In this document: one piece after another, positions 1-9,675 of the stretch
How the letters are laid out: the number at the start of each line of letters is the position of its first letter
How positions within the stretch are numbered: the first letter of the stretch is position 1
Assembly (NCBI GenBank): GCA_946480295.1
Contig: CAMLIT010000014.1
Span: forward strand, 1-53,387
Source of the DNA: an uncultured Gemmatimonadota bacterium
Lineage (GTDB): Bacteria > Gemmatimonadota > Gemmatimonadetes > Gemmatimonadales > Gemmatimonadaceae
Length of the DNA stretch: 53,387 nt
Direction of reading: 5' to 3'
The notes under the pieces: generated by a model
What the model was told of the DNA's origin: nothing
Database searches by the model: none
The model's input: the letters and a program-made list of their open reading frames with translations, nothing else
Made by a program: the position numbers and the translations under genes

Positions 1-1
1 G

Positions 2-1279
2 GAGCTGGCCGGCCAGATCGAGACCTTCGGCCGCTACGGCTTCAACAAGTCGCACGCGGTGGCCTACTCCGTCGTCTCGTACCAGACGGCGTGGCTCAAG
101 GCGCATTACCCCGCCGAGTTCATGGCGGCGATCCTGTCGTCGTCGATCGGCGACACGGACAGCGTCGTGAAGTTCATCAACGAGGCGCGCGAGCTCGGGA
201 TCGAGGTCCTGCCGCCCGACGTGAACGAGTCGGGGTACAAGTTCACCGTCGTCGGGGAGAAGAAGATCCGCTTCGGCCTCGGCGCGATCCGCAACGCGGG
301 CCGGTCGGCGATCGACTCGATCCTCGGCGCGCGCCGGGAGAAGGGGCCCTTCACCTCCCTCTTCGAGCTCTGCGAGCGGGTGGACCTGCGCCTCTGCAAC
401 AAGCGCGTCTTCGAGGCGCTCATCTGCTCGGGCGCGGTAGACGCGCTCGGCGGGCACCGCGCCCAGTACCTGGCGGTGCTCGACAGCGCCCTCCAGGAGG
501 CGTCGCTCAAGCAGCAGGAGCGGGCGGCGGGGCAGGTGTCGCTCTTCGGGGGCTCCGAGGACTCGGACCGGGGCGCGCTGGTGAAGCACGTCCTCCCGAA
601 CCTTGCCCCGATGCCCGAGTCCGAGCGGCTGACGCGGGAGAAGGAGATCCTCGGCTTCTACATCTCGGGGCACCCCCTCGAGCCCTTCCGCCTCGAGTGC
701 GAGCTGTTCGCCACCCACACCGTGTCCCAGCTCGGGAAGTGGACGGAGCAGCAGATCGCCCTCGGCTGCGTGGTCACGGCGGTCCGGCGACAGATCAGCA
801 AGCGATCGGGGGCCGAGTTCGCCAGGTTGACAGTCGAGGATTTTTCGGGATCTTCCGAGGTGTTGGTGTTCCCCGAGGCGTGGGCGCTGCTGGCCGACCG
901 GATCCGCACCGACGTTCCGGTGCTGTTGAAGGGGGGCTACTCGCGCCGCGACCAGGACGCCGACAACCCGACGTTCATCGTCGAGTCGGTCACCCCGTTC
1001 ATCGAGCTGCGGCTCACCGGGCAGGTGGCCATCTCGCTCGACCTGAAGCTCGGGGAGGAGCTGACGCCCGGGGTGATGGAGGACGTGCGGGCGGTGGTGG
1101 AGACCCATGCGGCCCCGAACGCGAGCGCGCCCCCGCTCGAGGTGCGGTGGAGCGATGGAAACGGCACACAGGCGCGGCTGCGCTCGCGCACGTTGAAACT
1201 GGCGGCGAGCCAGTCGGCGCTCAATGATTTGCGGATGCTGCTCGGCACCGAGCGCGTCCGCCTGGTCCGAGGAGCATAA
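2..1279 (+). CDS. dnaE: DNA polymerase III subunit alpha, C-terminal part
   Basis: This is the 3' end of the replicative DNA polymerase catalytic subunit gene, cut by the left edge; the frame is open from base 2. The first residues carry the DnaE signature FGRYGFNKSHAVAYS, followed by AWLKAHYPAEFMAA. A helix-hairpin-helix region (LGAIRNAG) follows, then an OB-fold (IALGCVVTAVRRQISKRSG to ESVTPF) and a short C-terminal tail. The polymerase palm and PHP domains lie outside the window. The stop codon is 10 nt before accA, and GGAG within the last codons may act as the accA ribosome site, so the two are probably co-transcribed. Identity is secure from the family motifs. Confidence 0.97.
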   Translation, partial: ELAGQIETFGRYGFNKSHAVAYSVVSYQTAWLKAHYPAEFMAAILSSSIGDTDSVVKFINEARELGIEVLPPDVNESGYKFTVVGEKKIRFGLGAIRNAGRSAIDSILGARREKGPFTSLFELCERVDLRLCNKRVFEALICSGAVDALGGHRAQYLAVLDSALQEASLKQQERAAGQVSLFGGSEDSDRGALVKHVLPNLAPMPESERLTREKEILGFYISGHPLEPFRLECELFATHTVSQLGKWTEQQIALGCVVTAVRRQISKRSGAEFARLTVEDFSGSSEVLVFPEAWALLADRIRTDVPVLLKGGYSRRDQDADNPTFIVESVTPFIELRLTGQVAISLDLKLGEELTPGVMEDVRAVVETHAAPNASAPPLEVRWSDGNGTQARLRSRTLKLAASQSALNDLRMLLGTERVRLVRGA

Positions 1280-1289
1280 CGACCGTCGA

Positions 1290-2255
1290 ATGGCCACTGC
1301 GACGCTGGACTTCGAGCGACCGATCGTCGAGCTGGAGAAGCAGATCGACGAGCTGAAGCGCCTGGCGGGCGATCGGCAGCTCAACGTGAGCGAGGAGATC
1401 GCCCCGCTCGAGAAGAAGCTGCAGGAGCTGCGCGAGGAGATCTATCGCAACCTCACGCCGCTCCAGCGCGTGCAGGTGGCGCGCAGCAACAAGCGGCCGA
1501 TGTCGGAGGACTACGTCCGCCTCTGCTTCACCGACTTCATCGAGCTGCACGGCGACCGCGCGTTCCGCGACGATGCCGCCATCCTCGGCGGCTGGGCGCG
1601 GCTCGACGGCGAGACGGTGATGGTCATCGGCCATCAGCGCGGCCGCGACACGAAGGAGAACCTGAAGCGCAACTTCGGCATGCCGCACCCGGAGGGCTAT
1701 CGCAAGGCGCTCCGGCTCATGAAGCTCGCCGAGAAGTTCCACGTGCCGGTGATCACCTTCATCGACACGCCCGGCGCGTGGGCGGGGCTCGGCGCCGAGG
1801 AGCGCGGCCAGTCCGAGGCGATCGCGCGGAACCTGCTCGAGATGAGCCGCCTCGAGGTGCCGATCATCGCGACGGTGATCGGCGAGGGGGGCTCGGGGGG
1901 CGCGCTCGCCCTCGGCGTCGCCGACCGGGTGCTCATGCTCGAGAACTCCGTCTACTCGGTCATCACCGTCGAGGGGTGCGCGGCGATCCTCTGGAAGGAC
2001 GGCAAGAGCCCGGAGATGCGCGAGAAGGCGGCGTCGGCGCTGAAGATCACGGCGCCCGACCTGTTCGAGCTGCGCATCATCGACGAGATCGTCCCCGAGC
2101 CGCTCGGCGGCGCGCACGCCAGCCACGAGGCCACGGCCAAGTCGGTGCAGGACGCCCTCTGCAAGCATCTCGACGAGCTCCGGCGCTACAAGCCGGACAA
2201 GCTCGTCCGCCGGCGGCGCGAGAAGTTCCTGCGCCTCGGCCAGTACATCGAGTAG
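1290..2255 (+). CDS. accA: Acetyl-CoA carboxylase carboxyltransferase subunit alpha
   Basis: AccA pairs with AccD to move the carboxyl group from biotin to acetyl-CoA in the first step of fatty acid synthesis. The 321-residue protein has the usual family length and landmarks: the N-terminal coiled segment (DFERPIVELEKQIDEL), YVRLCFTDFIELHGDRAF, the FGMPHPEGYRKALRLM block and the crotonase-fold core TFIDTPGAWAGLGAEERGQ with IGEGGSGGALALG. The ATG at 1290 is chosen because MATATLDFERP matches the family N-terminus; the in-frame upstream codons overlap dnaE. It ends one base before the next start. Confidence 0.97.
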   Translation: MATATLDFERPIVELEKQIDELKRLAGDRQLNVSEEIAPLEKKLQELREEIYRNLTPLQRVQVARSNKRPMSEDYVRLCFTDFIELHGDRAFRDDAAILGGWARLDGETVMVIGHQRGRDTKENLKRNFGMPHPEGYRKALRLMKLAEKFHVPVITFIDTPGAWAGLGAEERGQSEAIARNLLEMSRLEVPIIATVIGEGGSGGALALGVADRVLMLENSVYSVITVEGCAAILWKDGKSPEMREKAASALKITAPDLFELRIIDEIVPEPLGGAHASHEATAKSVQDALCKHLDELRRYKPDKLVRRRREKFLRLGQYIE

Positions 2256-2256
2256 C

Positions 2257-3399
2257 ATGGCCCCGCAGCTCATCGAGGTCGCCTTCAAGGGCAACCGGAA
2301 GGACTTCTTCCTCTGGGACCCCGACGAGCCGCCGCCGCTCAAGGCGGCGGTGATCGTCGAGGCCGACCGCGGGGAGGATCTCGGCCACGTCCACGCGTGC
2401 GGCGAGGCCGCGATCAAGCGCAACGCCGGCACCGCCCACGGATACGGCCAGGCGCTTCCCAGCCGCAAGGCGCGCCGTCTCGCGACACCCGACGACGTCC
2501 GCCGCTGGCAGGAGTTGCGCGCCCAGGACGACGACGCCCGCCGGAAGGCCATGGACCGCGTCAGGGCGAACCAGCTCGTCATGAAGCTGTCCGACGCCGA
2601 GTGGCAGTGGGACCGGAAGAAGCTCACGATCTACTTCACCGCGGACAAGCGCGTCGACTTCCGCAACCTCGTGCGCGAGCTGGCGGCCATGTTCCGCACG
2701 CGCATCGAGCTGAAGCAGATCGGCGTGCGCGACGAGGCCAAGCGGCTCGACGGCGTGGGTCGCTGCGGGCGTCAGTACTGTTCGGCGTCGTGGCTCCCGG
2801 AGCTGCGCCCGGTGAACCTCGGCGTCGCCAAGGACCAGCGGCTGTCGCTCAACCCGTCGCAGATCTCCGGCGCCTGCGGGCGGCTCATGTGCTGCCTGCG
2901 CTACGAGCACGAGTTCTACGTCCAGCAGCGGCGGCGCTTCCCCAAGGAGGGGAAGACGCTCGTCACGGCGCGCGGCGAGGAGAAGGTCCTCTCCAACGAC
3001 ATCTTCCGCGAGCGGGTGACGCTGCGCTCCGTCGAGGGCGAGATCCGCGTCGTGCCGCTCGCCGAGCTGCGCGCGGAGCTCGAGCGCGCCGGCACGCCGC
3101 TGCCGCCGGCGATCGAGCCCTCGGCTCCCGCCTCCGGCGGCCGCGCGGACCGTGACGATGCCGCGGACGACGATGCGCCGGACGTGCCGGTGTACACCGC
3201 GGACGTGGAGCCCGGCCCGGCCGCGACGTCGGCCGCCCCCGCCGAATCGGCCGACGACGACGCGCCGAAGAAGCCGCACCGTCGTCGCGGGCGCCGCGGC
3301 GGACGTCGCAACCGCTCCGGCGGCGCGAAGGGCGCGCCCGATGGACAGTCCGGCGCGCGCCCGGCGACCGACTCGAACGGCAACGGCAACGGAGGCTGA
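2257..3399 (+). CDS. ricT: PSP1 domain protein, RicT (YaaT)-like
   Basis: The first 255 or so residues are a PSP1 domain as in Bacillus RicT/YaaT, which forms an Fe-S complex with RicA and RicF affecting RNA processing and phosphorelay. Core motifs are GVRDEAKRLDGVGRCG, LSLNPSQISGACGRLMCC and LRYEHEFY. Cysteines are C48, C170, C175, C207, C212 and C213. The usual CGRxLCC reads CGRQYCS here, so one common cysteine is absent. The last 100 residues are a low-complexity acidic/Pro stretch followed by an Arg/Gly-rich basic tail (KPHRRRGRRGGRRNRSGG), which suggests RNA binding. No ricA or ricF is visible. It sits between accA (1-nt gap) and metG (6-nt gap), so it is in the same operon. Confidence 0.88.
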   Translation: MAPQLIEVAFKGNRKDFFLWDPDEPPPLKAAVIVEADRGEDLGHVHACGEAAIKRNAGTAHGYGQALPSRKARRLATPDDVRRWQELRAQDDDARRKAMDRVRANQLVMKLSDAEWQWDRKKLTIYFTADKRVDFRNLVRELAAMFRTRIELKQIGVRDEAKRLDGVGRCGRQYCSASWLPELRPVNLGVAKDQRLSLNPSQISGACGRLMCCLRYEHEFYVQQRRRFPKEGKTLVTARGEEKVLSNDIFRERVTLRSVEGEIRVVPLAELRAELERAGTPLPPAIEPSAPASGGRADRDDAADDDAPDVPVYTADVEPGPAATSAAPAESADDDAPKKPHRRRGRRGGRRNRSGGAKGAPDGQSGARPATDSNGNGNGG

Positions 3400-3405
3400 C
3401 CGCAG

Positions 3406-4959
3406 GTGAGCAAGTTCTTCCTCACGACCGCCATCGACTACGCCAATGGCGATCCGCACCTGGGCCACGCCCTCGAGAAGATCGGCGCCGACGCCATCGC
3501 CCGTTATCACCGGCTGCGCGGCGACGCCGTGCACTTCCTCATCGGCATGGACGAGCACGGGCAGAAGGTCGCCCAGGCCGCCGCCGAGCGCGGCATCTCG
3601 CCGCAGGCGTTCGTCGACCAGATCGCCGCGCGCTTCGAGGCGATGTGGGCGCGCCTCTCCATCTCCAACGACCAGTTCATCCGCACGACGAACCCCGCCC
3701 ACAAGCGCGGCGTGCGCGCGCTCATCGAGCGCATCCACCAGAAGAACCCCGACGACTTCTACGAGCAGACGTACGAGGGGTGGTACTGCGTGGGCTGTGA
3801 GGTGTTCAAGCGCGAGAACGAGATCGTGGACGGGAAGTGCGTGCTGCACCCGACGCGCGAGCTGCAGTGGACGCAGGAGCGGAACTGGTTCTTCCGCCTG
3901 ACGAAGTACGAGCCCTTCCTGAAGCGCCTCTTCGCCGAGCGCCCCCAGTTCCTCCGCCCGGAGACGCGGCGCAACGAGATCCTCGGCCTGCTCGAGCAGG
4001 GGCTGGAGGACATCTCCGTCACGCGCTCGCGCCTCGCCTGGGCGATCCCCTTCCCCCTCGCCTCCACCGGCGGCGAGGAGCAGGGGACGTGGGTCTGGTT
4101 CGACGCGCTGCCGAACTACCTCACCGCCACCGGCTTCCCGGACGCGGGCTACGAGGCGCTGTGGCCGGCGAACCTCCACGTCATCGGCAAGGACATCACG
4201 CGCCTGCACTGCGTGGTGTGGCCGGCGATGCTCCACGCGGCGGAGATCGCGCTCCCCGAGGAGGTCTGGGCGCACGGCTTCATCTCGCTCGGCGGCGAGC
4301 GGTTCAGCAAGAGCGCGGGGGTGAAGCTCGAGCTGGGCGAGGCGATCGACCGCTTCGGCCCCGACGCCTTCCGCTACTTCCTGCTCCGCGAGGTCCCCTT
4401 CGACGGCGACGGGAGCTTCTCCTGGGAACGCTTCGAGGACCGCTACAACGCCGACCTCGCGAACGCGCTGGGGAACCTCGCCAGTCGCACGATCTCCATG
4501 GTCGAGCGCTACTGCGGCGGTGTGGTGCCGGGCGGGCCACGCAACCAGGTGGACGCGGCCGACGAGCTGGATTACGCCGGCTACCACTCGGCGATGGACG
4601 GCTCGCGCGGCTACCTGCTCCAGGAGGGGCTGCGCCACGTCTTCCTCACCGTCGCGCGCGGGAACGAGTACGTCGACCGGCAGGCGCCGTGGAAGCTCGC
4701 CAAGGATCCGGCGCAGGCCGACGCGCTGCACGAGACGCTGGCCACGCTCATCCGCCAGCTCGCTCGTCAGGCAGTCTACCTCGCGCCGTTCGTGCCCAAC
4801 AAGGCGCAGGAGCTGTGGGAGCAGCTCGGCGGCGCCGGCACCGTGAGCGACCAGCGCTTCGAGGCGCTGAGCGGGCTGGATGTCACGGGATGGCGGGTGA
4901 AGAAGGGCGAGCCGCTCTTTCCGAAAGAGGCGAAGCCGGAGGCGTCCAGGAAGGCGTAG
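3406..4959 (+). CDS. metG: Methionyl-tRNA synthetase (short form)
   Basis: MetG charges tRNA-Met. The 517-residue protein starts at GTG 3406 with GGAGG about 10 nt upstream, inside the end of ricT. The HIGH-type motif is HLGH at residues 18-21 and the KMSKS-type motif is RFSKS near 299-303. Zinc ligands match the single-zinc Thermus-like arrangement: C128-x2-C131 and C145-x2-H148. An anticodon-binding helical domain fills the C-terminal third. The C-terminal tRNA-binding domain present in longer MetRS proteins is missing, which is a normal variant. It is the last gene of the plus-strand housekeeping run. Confidence 0.96.
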   Translation: MSKFFLTTAIDYANGDPHLGHALEKIGADAIARYHRLRGDAVHFLIGMDEHGQKVAQAAAERGISPQAFVDQIAARFEAMWARLSISNDQFIRTTNPAHKRGVRALIERIHQKNPDDFYEQTYEGWYCVGCEVFKRENEIVDGKCVLHPTRELQWTQERNWFFRLTKYEPFLKRLFAERPQFLRPETRRNEILGLLEQGLEDISVTRSRLAWAIPFPLASTGGEEQGTWVWFDALPNYLTATGFPDAGYEALWPANLHVIGKDITRLHCVVWPAMLHAAEIALPEEVWAHGFISLGGERFSKSAGVKLELGEAIDRFGPDAFRYFLLREVPFDGDGSFSWERFEDRYNADLANALGNLASRTISMVERYCGGVVPGGPRNQVDAADELDYAGYHSAMDGSRGYLLQEGLRHVFLTVARGNEYVDRQAPWKLAKDPAQADALHETLATLIRQLARQAVYLAPFVPNKAQELWEQLGGAGTVSDQRFEALSGLDVTGWRVKKGEPLFPKEAKPEASRKA

Positions 4960-5005
4960 AGCATTGATCTAGTTCGTTAGGAACTAGTCGGTAGTGGTCA
5001 AGAAA

Positions 5006-5040
5006 GAAGCCCGCCGGCGTCGCAGACGCCGGCGGGCTTC
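5006..5040 (-). terminator. Strong hairpin terminator between metG and the first susD
   Basis: A perfect 16-bp inverted repeat (5006-5021 with 5025-5040, loop GCA) lies between two converging genes. Read on the minus strand it is followed by TTCTTTCTT, so it best suits the susD gene at 5082-6554; it may also stop metG. A small second hairpin, CTAGTTC/GAACTAG, lies at 4969-4987. Outer bases GTAGTGG (4991-4997) and CCACTAT (5041-5047) can also pair. The 5048-5081 segment is pyrimidine-rich with loose repeats of about 6-7 nt like those in the repeat elements farther along. Confidence 0.8.
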
Positions 5041-5081
5041 CCACTATCTCCCATTTCCTGCTCTTGCTCTTACTGCCCTTG

Positions 5082-6554
5082 CTACTGCTTTCCGAAGAAG
5101 CTCGCGTCACGATCCGTGCACGTCGGCGCCTTCGGGTTGTTCTGCTCGTCGATCGGCACCGGGAAGTTCACGTCCGTGCCCATCGTGCCACCCGCGGCGC
5201 CCTCGTACGTCGGACCCGTCGGGAAGACCGTCTCCGGGTTGCGCCCGTACTGGAAGACGAGGCGGCGCATGTCGCCGAGCCGGTGGCCCGAGAGGTACAG
5301 CCAGAACGCGCGCTCGTGGAAGAGCAGGTCCTGCTGCGCGGCGGGCGTGCCCGGATCGACGAGCGGCGGCAGCGGCTGCGCCACCGGGAAGGTCGGCGGC
5401 GTGTACGGCGGACGACCGAGGATCTCGGCGTTCGACCGCAGCTTGTTCAGCGTCGTGATCCACGTCGGATCGCCCGCCTCGAGCTGCGCCTCGGCGATGA
5501 TCAGCTGCGCCTCGATGCCGTCGGCGAGGACCACGGGGCTCGTGTACTCCGGGTACTTGAGCTGGTAGTACGCCGTCGACAGGCCGTCCTGGCCGCGCGA
5601 GAGCCTGTACCAGCGCACGCGCGGATCGCCGCTGCGGGTCGGGTTGGTCTTGCTGCTCGAGTCCTGACCCTCGGAGAGGTAGGGGAGGCCGTTCGTGCCG
5701 TCCTGCTCCGCCACCGCGTACCGCCGGCTCGGCGTCCCGGCGTTGATGTACACGCCGTTGTTCTCGCTCCCCGAGTTGAGCGAGTGATAGACCATGTACT
5801 GGAAGGTCACCGGGACGTCGGCGACGGTCGCCGCCGCGCCGGCGTAGTCGCCGGAATCGAGCTGCGCGCGTGCCTTCCCGACCTCGGCGAGGAACCAGTC
5901 CGTCTTGCCGCTGTCGGCGATGGCCAGCGCCGAGTCGAACTGCGCGATCGCCCGTCCCAGCGACTGCGCGCCCGTGTTCGGCCCGCCGAGCACCTCCTTC
6001 GAGGTGGCGAGGTCGAAGCTGCTGTAGGCGACGCCGTTGCAGAAGTCCTCGGCGAACATCACGTACTGGAACCCGTCGAGCGCGTGCAGCTCGGCGAGGT
6101 TCTGCGCCGTCGGCGCGAACTGCTCGTACGCGTTCATCGCGCGCTCGAGCGAGGTCCGCGACCGGTGCATCTGCCGGTACCAGGCCTGCACCGTGGTGTT
6201 CGTCGTCGGGTGGATGTCGCGACGGTCCACCTCGATGCGCGTCGGGAAGGTGTCGATGTCGCGCAGCTCGTCGGTGAGCAGGCCGGGGAGCGTGATCGAG
6301 GCGTCGACGCCCGTGAGCGCCTGCTGGAAGTCCGCCAGGCCGCCACCGTAGAGCGTCGGCAGGCCGGAGGCGTTCGTCACCTGCGGGAGCGTGGTGACGT
6401 CCTGGTCCTTCACCTTCAGCACCTTGTCGAGGTTGCACGCCGTCGCCGCGAGCGCCAGCGCGCCGGCCGCCACCGCGGTGACGGCGGGCCGCGCCGCGCG
6501 CGCGAGCGCACGCCTCAGGTGGTCCGGAATCCTGTGCATCAGAGTTTCACTCAT
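5082..6554 (-). CDS. SusD/RagB-like outer-membrane lipoprotein (pair 1)
   Basis: SusD-like proteins are surface lipoproteins that cap a SusC barrel and help bind its substrate. This 490-residue protein has a lipobox ending at C40 (ALAATAC) if translation starts at 6554; M6 at 6539 would give a more usual signal length. The body shows SusD/RagB-type segments such as LIIAEAQLEAGD and LLFHERAFWLYLSGHRLGDMRRLV followed by FPTG. It lies 16 nt after its SusC partner and is followed by the 5006-5040 terminator. The substrate cannot be read from sequence and no degradative enzyme is nearby. Confidence 0.88.
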   Translation of the reverse strand: MSETLMHRIPDHLRRALARAARPAVTAVAAGALALAATACNLDKVLKVKDQDVTTLPQVTNASGLPTLYGGGLADFQQALTGVDASITLPGLLTDELRDIDTFPTRIEVDRRDIHPTTNTTVQAWYRQMHRSRTSLERAMNAYEQFAPTAQNLAELHALDGFQYVMFAEDFCNGVAYSSFDLATSKEVLGGPNTGAQSLGRAIAQFDSALAIADSGKTDWFLAEVGKARAQLDSGDYAGAAATVADVPVTFQYMVYHSLNSGSENNGVYINAGTPSRRYAVAEQDGTNGLPYLSEGQDSSSKTNPTRSGDPRVRWYRLSRGQDGLSTAYYQLKYPEYTSPVVLADGIEAQLIIAEAQLEAGDPTWITTLNKLRSNAEILGRPPYTPPTFPVAQPLPPLVDPGTPAAQQDLLFHERAFWLYLSGHRLGDMRRLVFQYGRNPETVFPTGPTYEGAAGGTMGTDVNFPVPIDEQNNPKAPTCTDRDASFFGKQ

Positions 6555-6570
6555 TCGCTGGTATTGGGGC

Positions 6571-9500
6571 TCAGAAGCCGACGTCGACGCGCAGCGTCCA
6601 CGTGCGCACCGGCGGCTGGGTGAGGAAGTCGAACTGCGTGAAGCCGCTGGTCGCCGTCGAGGCGTTCAGCTCCGGGTCGTAGCCCTTGTACTTGGTCCAC
6701 GTGCCGAGGTTGTGCCCGGCGAGCGTGATCCCGAGCGACTTCGTCCCCGTCCGGTTCAGCAGCGACGTGGGCAGGTTGTACGTGACCGACGCCTCACGGA
6801 GCTTCCAGAAGTCGCCCTGCTGGATGAACCCGTAGCTCGTGCCGTAGGAGTTCACGCCGACGACCGCCGCCTGGTCCGCCAGCGACGCGTGCGGATCGTT
6901 CGCCTCCTGGCAGATGGAGAACGACGACGAGCAGCGGAACTCCTCGGTGTTGTTGTAGACGTAGAACCCGCCGCGGTAGTCGAACAGGCCGGACAGGCGG
7001 AGGCTCCTGAAGAGCGTCAGCGTCGGCGTGATGGAGAGCGAGCGCGTGGGGAAGGGCGAGCCGATGTACTCCGCCTTCGACGACGTGTCGCCGAGGGTGA
7101 CCTCGCTCTTCGAGATCATGCCGTCGTGGTTCGCGTCGGTGTAGGTGTACTTGCGCTGGAAGAACGATCCGAGCGCGTAGCCCTGCTCGTGGCGCTGCTC
7201 GCCGTTGTTGAACACGATCGTCGGCAGCGCCGCGCCCTGGAAGCTGCCGAGGGCGAGGAGCTTGTTGCTGTTCGTGGAGCCGGCGATGGTGAGGTCGAGC
7301 TTCGTGCTCGCGCGGTCGAGCGCCGTCACGTTGAGCTGCAGCTCGTTCCCCGAGTTCGTGACCTTGCCGACGTTGATGAACTGGCTGGTGCTCACGCCCT
7401 CGGAGGGCGGCAGCGTGCGCGCGATGAGCGCGTCGCGCGTGTTCTTGTGGTAGTACGTGTAGACGAGGCCGACGCGGTTGTCGAGGAAGCTGGCATCGAA
7501 CCCGGCCTCCGTCTCCGCCGAGATCTCCGGCTTCAGGTTCGGGTTGCCGGTGCCGCCGACGTACACGCCGGCGATGTCGGACTGCCCGACCGAGACCGCC
7601 TGCGCCGCGAGATAGGTGTCCGCCTGCCGGAAGCCCGGGCGCTGCCCCGACTCGCCGAACGCGCCGCGGAGGCGCAGGGAGCTGAGCCAGGCGCCGTTCA
7701 GGACCGGGATGTCCTTGAACGCCGGCTCCTCGGACACGACCCAGGACGCGCTCACCGACGGGTACCACGCGAGCTTGAAGTTCGAGCCGAACGCGCTGTT
7801 CTCGTCCGCGCGGATCGACGGCGTGATGAACAGCCGGTCGTTCCACGAGAGCTGCTCGCGCCCGTAGCCGCCGACCGTGATGATGGTCTGGTTGTTCTCG
7901 CCGACGGCGAAGCCGGTCGTCGCGCCGGCCAGCGAGTTCACGCCGGCGATGAGCTGGCGCCCGTAGCCGAACGTGTAGTGGCTCTGCTCATTGAGGTACT
8001 GCGCGCCGAGCGAGGTCGACGTCTGCATCCCGCCGAGGAAGCTGAAGCCGTGCGTGGCGGTGAAGCTGCCGTTCGCGCTGTACGTCGGCAGCTCGCGGCG
8101 ATACTCCGTCACCGAGCCCTGATAGAGGGTGCTCGGGAGGTTCGGGAGGCTGATCTGGTTGGCCGGCGTGACGTTCTGATCCAGCTCGTTGTTCAGGTCC
8201 AGGCCGGCCTGGCCGACGCCCGTCAACCAGGAGAGCGGCTGCCAGGTGACGTTCGCGCCGCCGACGAAGCGCCGCGCCGACTGCGCGTTCTTCATGAAGA
8301 AGTAGTTCGACGGCGGGTACTGGTAGTAGCCGTGGCTCAGCGTGTCCGCGCCGCACCAGCGCGCCGTGCCGCCGGTCATCCCCGGCGCGCAGTCGAACGC
8401 CTTGCCGAGCGTGCCCGCGGGCACGATGCCGTAGATGTTGTTGTCGTTGTACGGCAGGCGGATGTAGCGGTCGATGTAGTTCGTCGTGATCTGCGCGTTC
8501 AGGTTCTGGCGCAGCGTCGCGTTGATGTTCGCCCGCAGGTTGTAGTTGTGCGTCTGGCTGGGACCGACGATGCCCTGCACGCGCTGCGCGTCGCCGGCGA
8601 TGTAGTACTGCGCGGCGTCGGCGCCGCCCGCCGCGCTCAGGCCGTAGTCCACCGTGTTCCCCGTCTGCATCGGCTTGTTGTGCAGGATCGGGTTGAAGGT
8701 GAACGTCGAGTCCTGGCGGCAGTAGCCGGCGGTCACGTAGGCGATGTTGCAGTTGGCCGGGCGGCCGCTCGCGCTGGCGAAGAGGCTGTCCTTCTTCGAC
8801 CCGATCAGCCATGTGCCGTAGTTGAAGTAGTTCGACTTGTACTGCGTCGGGTCCCACATCTGGCCGTAGTCGGCGTACGCCCGCCAGCTCGTCGCGCCGG
8901 CGTGGCCGCGCTTCGTCGTGATCTGGATCACGCCGTTCGACGCCGCCGTGCCGTAGAGCGCCGACGCCGCGGGGCCCTTCAGGACCTCGATCGACTCGAT
9001 GTCCTCGGGGTTGATGTCGTCGAGGCGGCTGGTGGTGGCGCCGCCGACGCCGATGTTGAAGCCGTTCGAGCTGTTGTCGACGCGGATGCCGTCGATGATC
9101 AGCAGCGGGTCGTTGGAGAGCGACACCGAGTTCGAGCCGCGGATGCGGATGCGCGAGCTCGTGCCCGGCGTCCCCATGCTCGAGCTGACGGTGAGCCCCG
9201 GCGTCTGGCCGGCCAGCGTCTGCGTCAGCGTCGGCGTCGCCGCGAGGTCGACCTTGTCGCCCGGCTTGATGATGCCGACGTCGTTGCCGTTCTCGCGCTT
9301 GCGCTCCGTCGCGCCGGTCGCCGTGATCATGACCTGGTCGATCTGCACGGCGGTCTGCGCCATCGTGAAGTCCGCCGTCGCCGTGCCGCTCGCCGGCACC
9401 GTGACGGTCTGCGTGACCGCCGAATAGCCGATGCGCGTCACGCGCACGGTGTACGTCCCGGGATTCACGTCCGCGATCCGGTACTGGCCCCGCTCATCGC

Positions 9501-9675
9501 TGCGGGCCCCGCGCGGCGTGCCGACGATCACCACGTTCGCGTCGGCGATCGGCGTGGCGCTCGCGCGCTCGGTGATCCGGCCGGCGATCGCCGGCCGCTG
9601 CTGCGCCGCCGCCGACACGGCGAAGAACGCCGTGCAGGCCAGCGATGCGAGCAGGCCTCTCAACGAACCTCTCAT
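6571..9675 (-). CDS. SusC/RagA-type TonB-dependent outer-membrane receptor (pair 1)
   Basis: The 1034-residue protein is a TonB-linked transporter of the SusC class. It has a signal peptide ending near AAAQQ, a carboxypeptidase-regulatory-like domain (about residues 28-110), a plug with a TonB-box-like DQVMITATG, and the class hallmarks LLIIDGIRVDN, INPEDIESIEVLKGPAAS and ALYGTAASNGVIQITTKRG. A barrel ending in a terminal phenylalanine (RVDVGF) follows. The start has GGAAGGAG about 9 nt upstream. It is transcribed ahead of its SusD and preceded by about 270 nt of leader and promoter DNA with a 14-bp palindrome. The substrate is unknown. Confidence 0.95.
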   Translation of the reverse strand: MRGSLRGLLASLACTAFFAVSAAAQQRPAIAGRITERASATPIADANVVIVGTPRGARSDERGQYRIADVNPGTYTVRVTRIGYSAVTQTVTVPASGTATADFTMAQTAVQIDQVMITATGATERKRENGNDVGIIKPGDKVDLAATPTLTQTLAGQTPGLTVSSSMGTPGTSSRIRIRGSNSVSLSNDPLLIIDGIRVDNSSNGFNIGVGGATTSRLDDINPEDIESIEVLKGPAASALYGTAASNGVIQITTKRGHAGATSWRAYADYGQMWDPTQYKSNYFNYGTWLIGSKKDSLFASASGRPANCNIAYVTAGYCRQDSTFTFNPILHNKPMQTGNTVDYGLSAAGGADAAQYYIAGDAQRVQGIVGPSQTHNYNLRANINATLRQNLNAQITTNYIDRYIRLPYNDNNIYGIVPAGTLGKAFDCAPGMTGGTARWCGADTLSHGYYQYPPSNYFFMKNAQSARRFVGGANVTWQPLSWLTGVGQAGLDLNNELDQNVTPANQISLPNLPSTLYQGSVTEYRRELPTYSANGSFTATHGFSFLGGMQTSTSLGAQYLNEQSHYTFGYGRQLIAGVNSLAGATTGFAVGENNQTIITVGGYGREQLSWNDRLFITPSIRADENSAFGSNFKLAWYPSVSASWVVSEEPAFKDIPVLNGAWLSSLRLRGAFGESGQRPGFRQADTYLAAQAVSVGQSDIAGVYVGGTGNPNLKPEISAETEAGFDASFLDNRVGLVYTYYHKNTRDALIARTLPPSEGVSTSQFINVGKVTNSGNELQLNVTALDRASTKLDLTIAGSTNSNKLLALGSFQGAALPTIVFNNGEQRHEQGYALGSFFQRKYTYTDANHDGMISKSEVTLGDTSSKAEYIGSPFPTRSLSITPTLTLFRSLRLSGLFDYRGGFYVYNNTEEFRCSSSFSICQEANDPHASLADQAAVVGVNSYGTSYGFIQQGDFWKLREASVTYNLPTSLLNRTGTKSLGITLAGHNLGTWTKYKGYDPELNASTATSGFTQFDFLTQPPVRTWTLRVDVGF

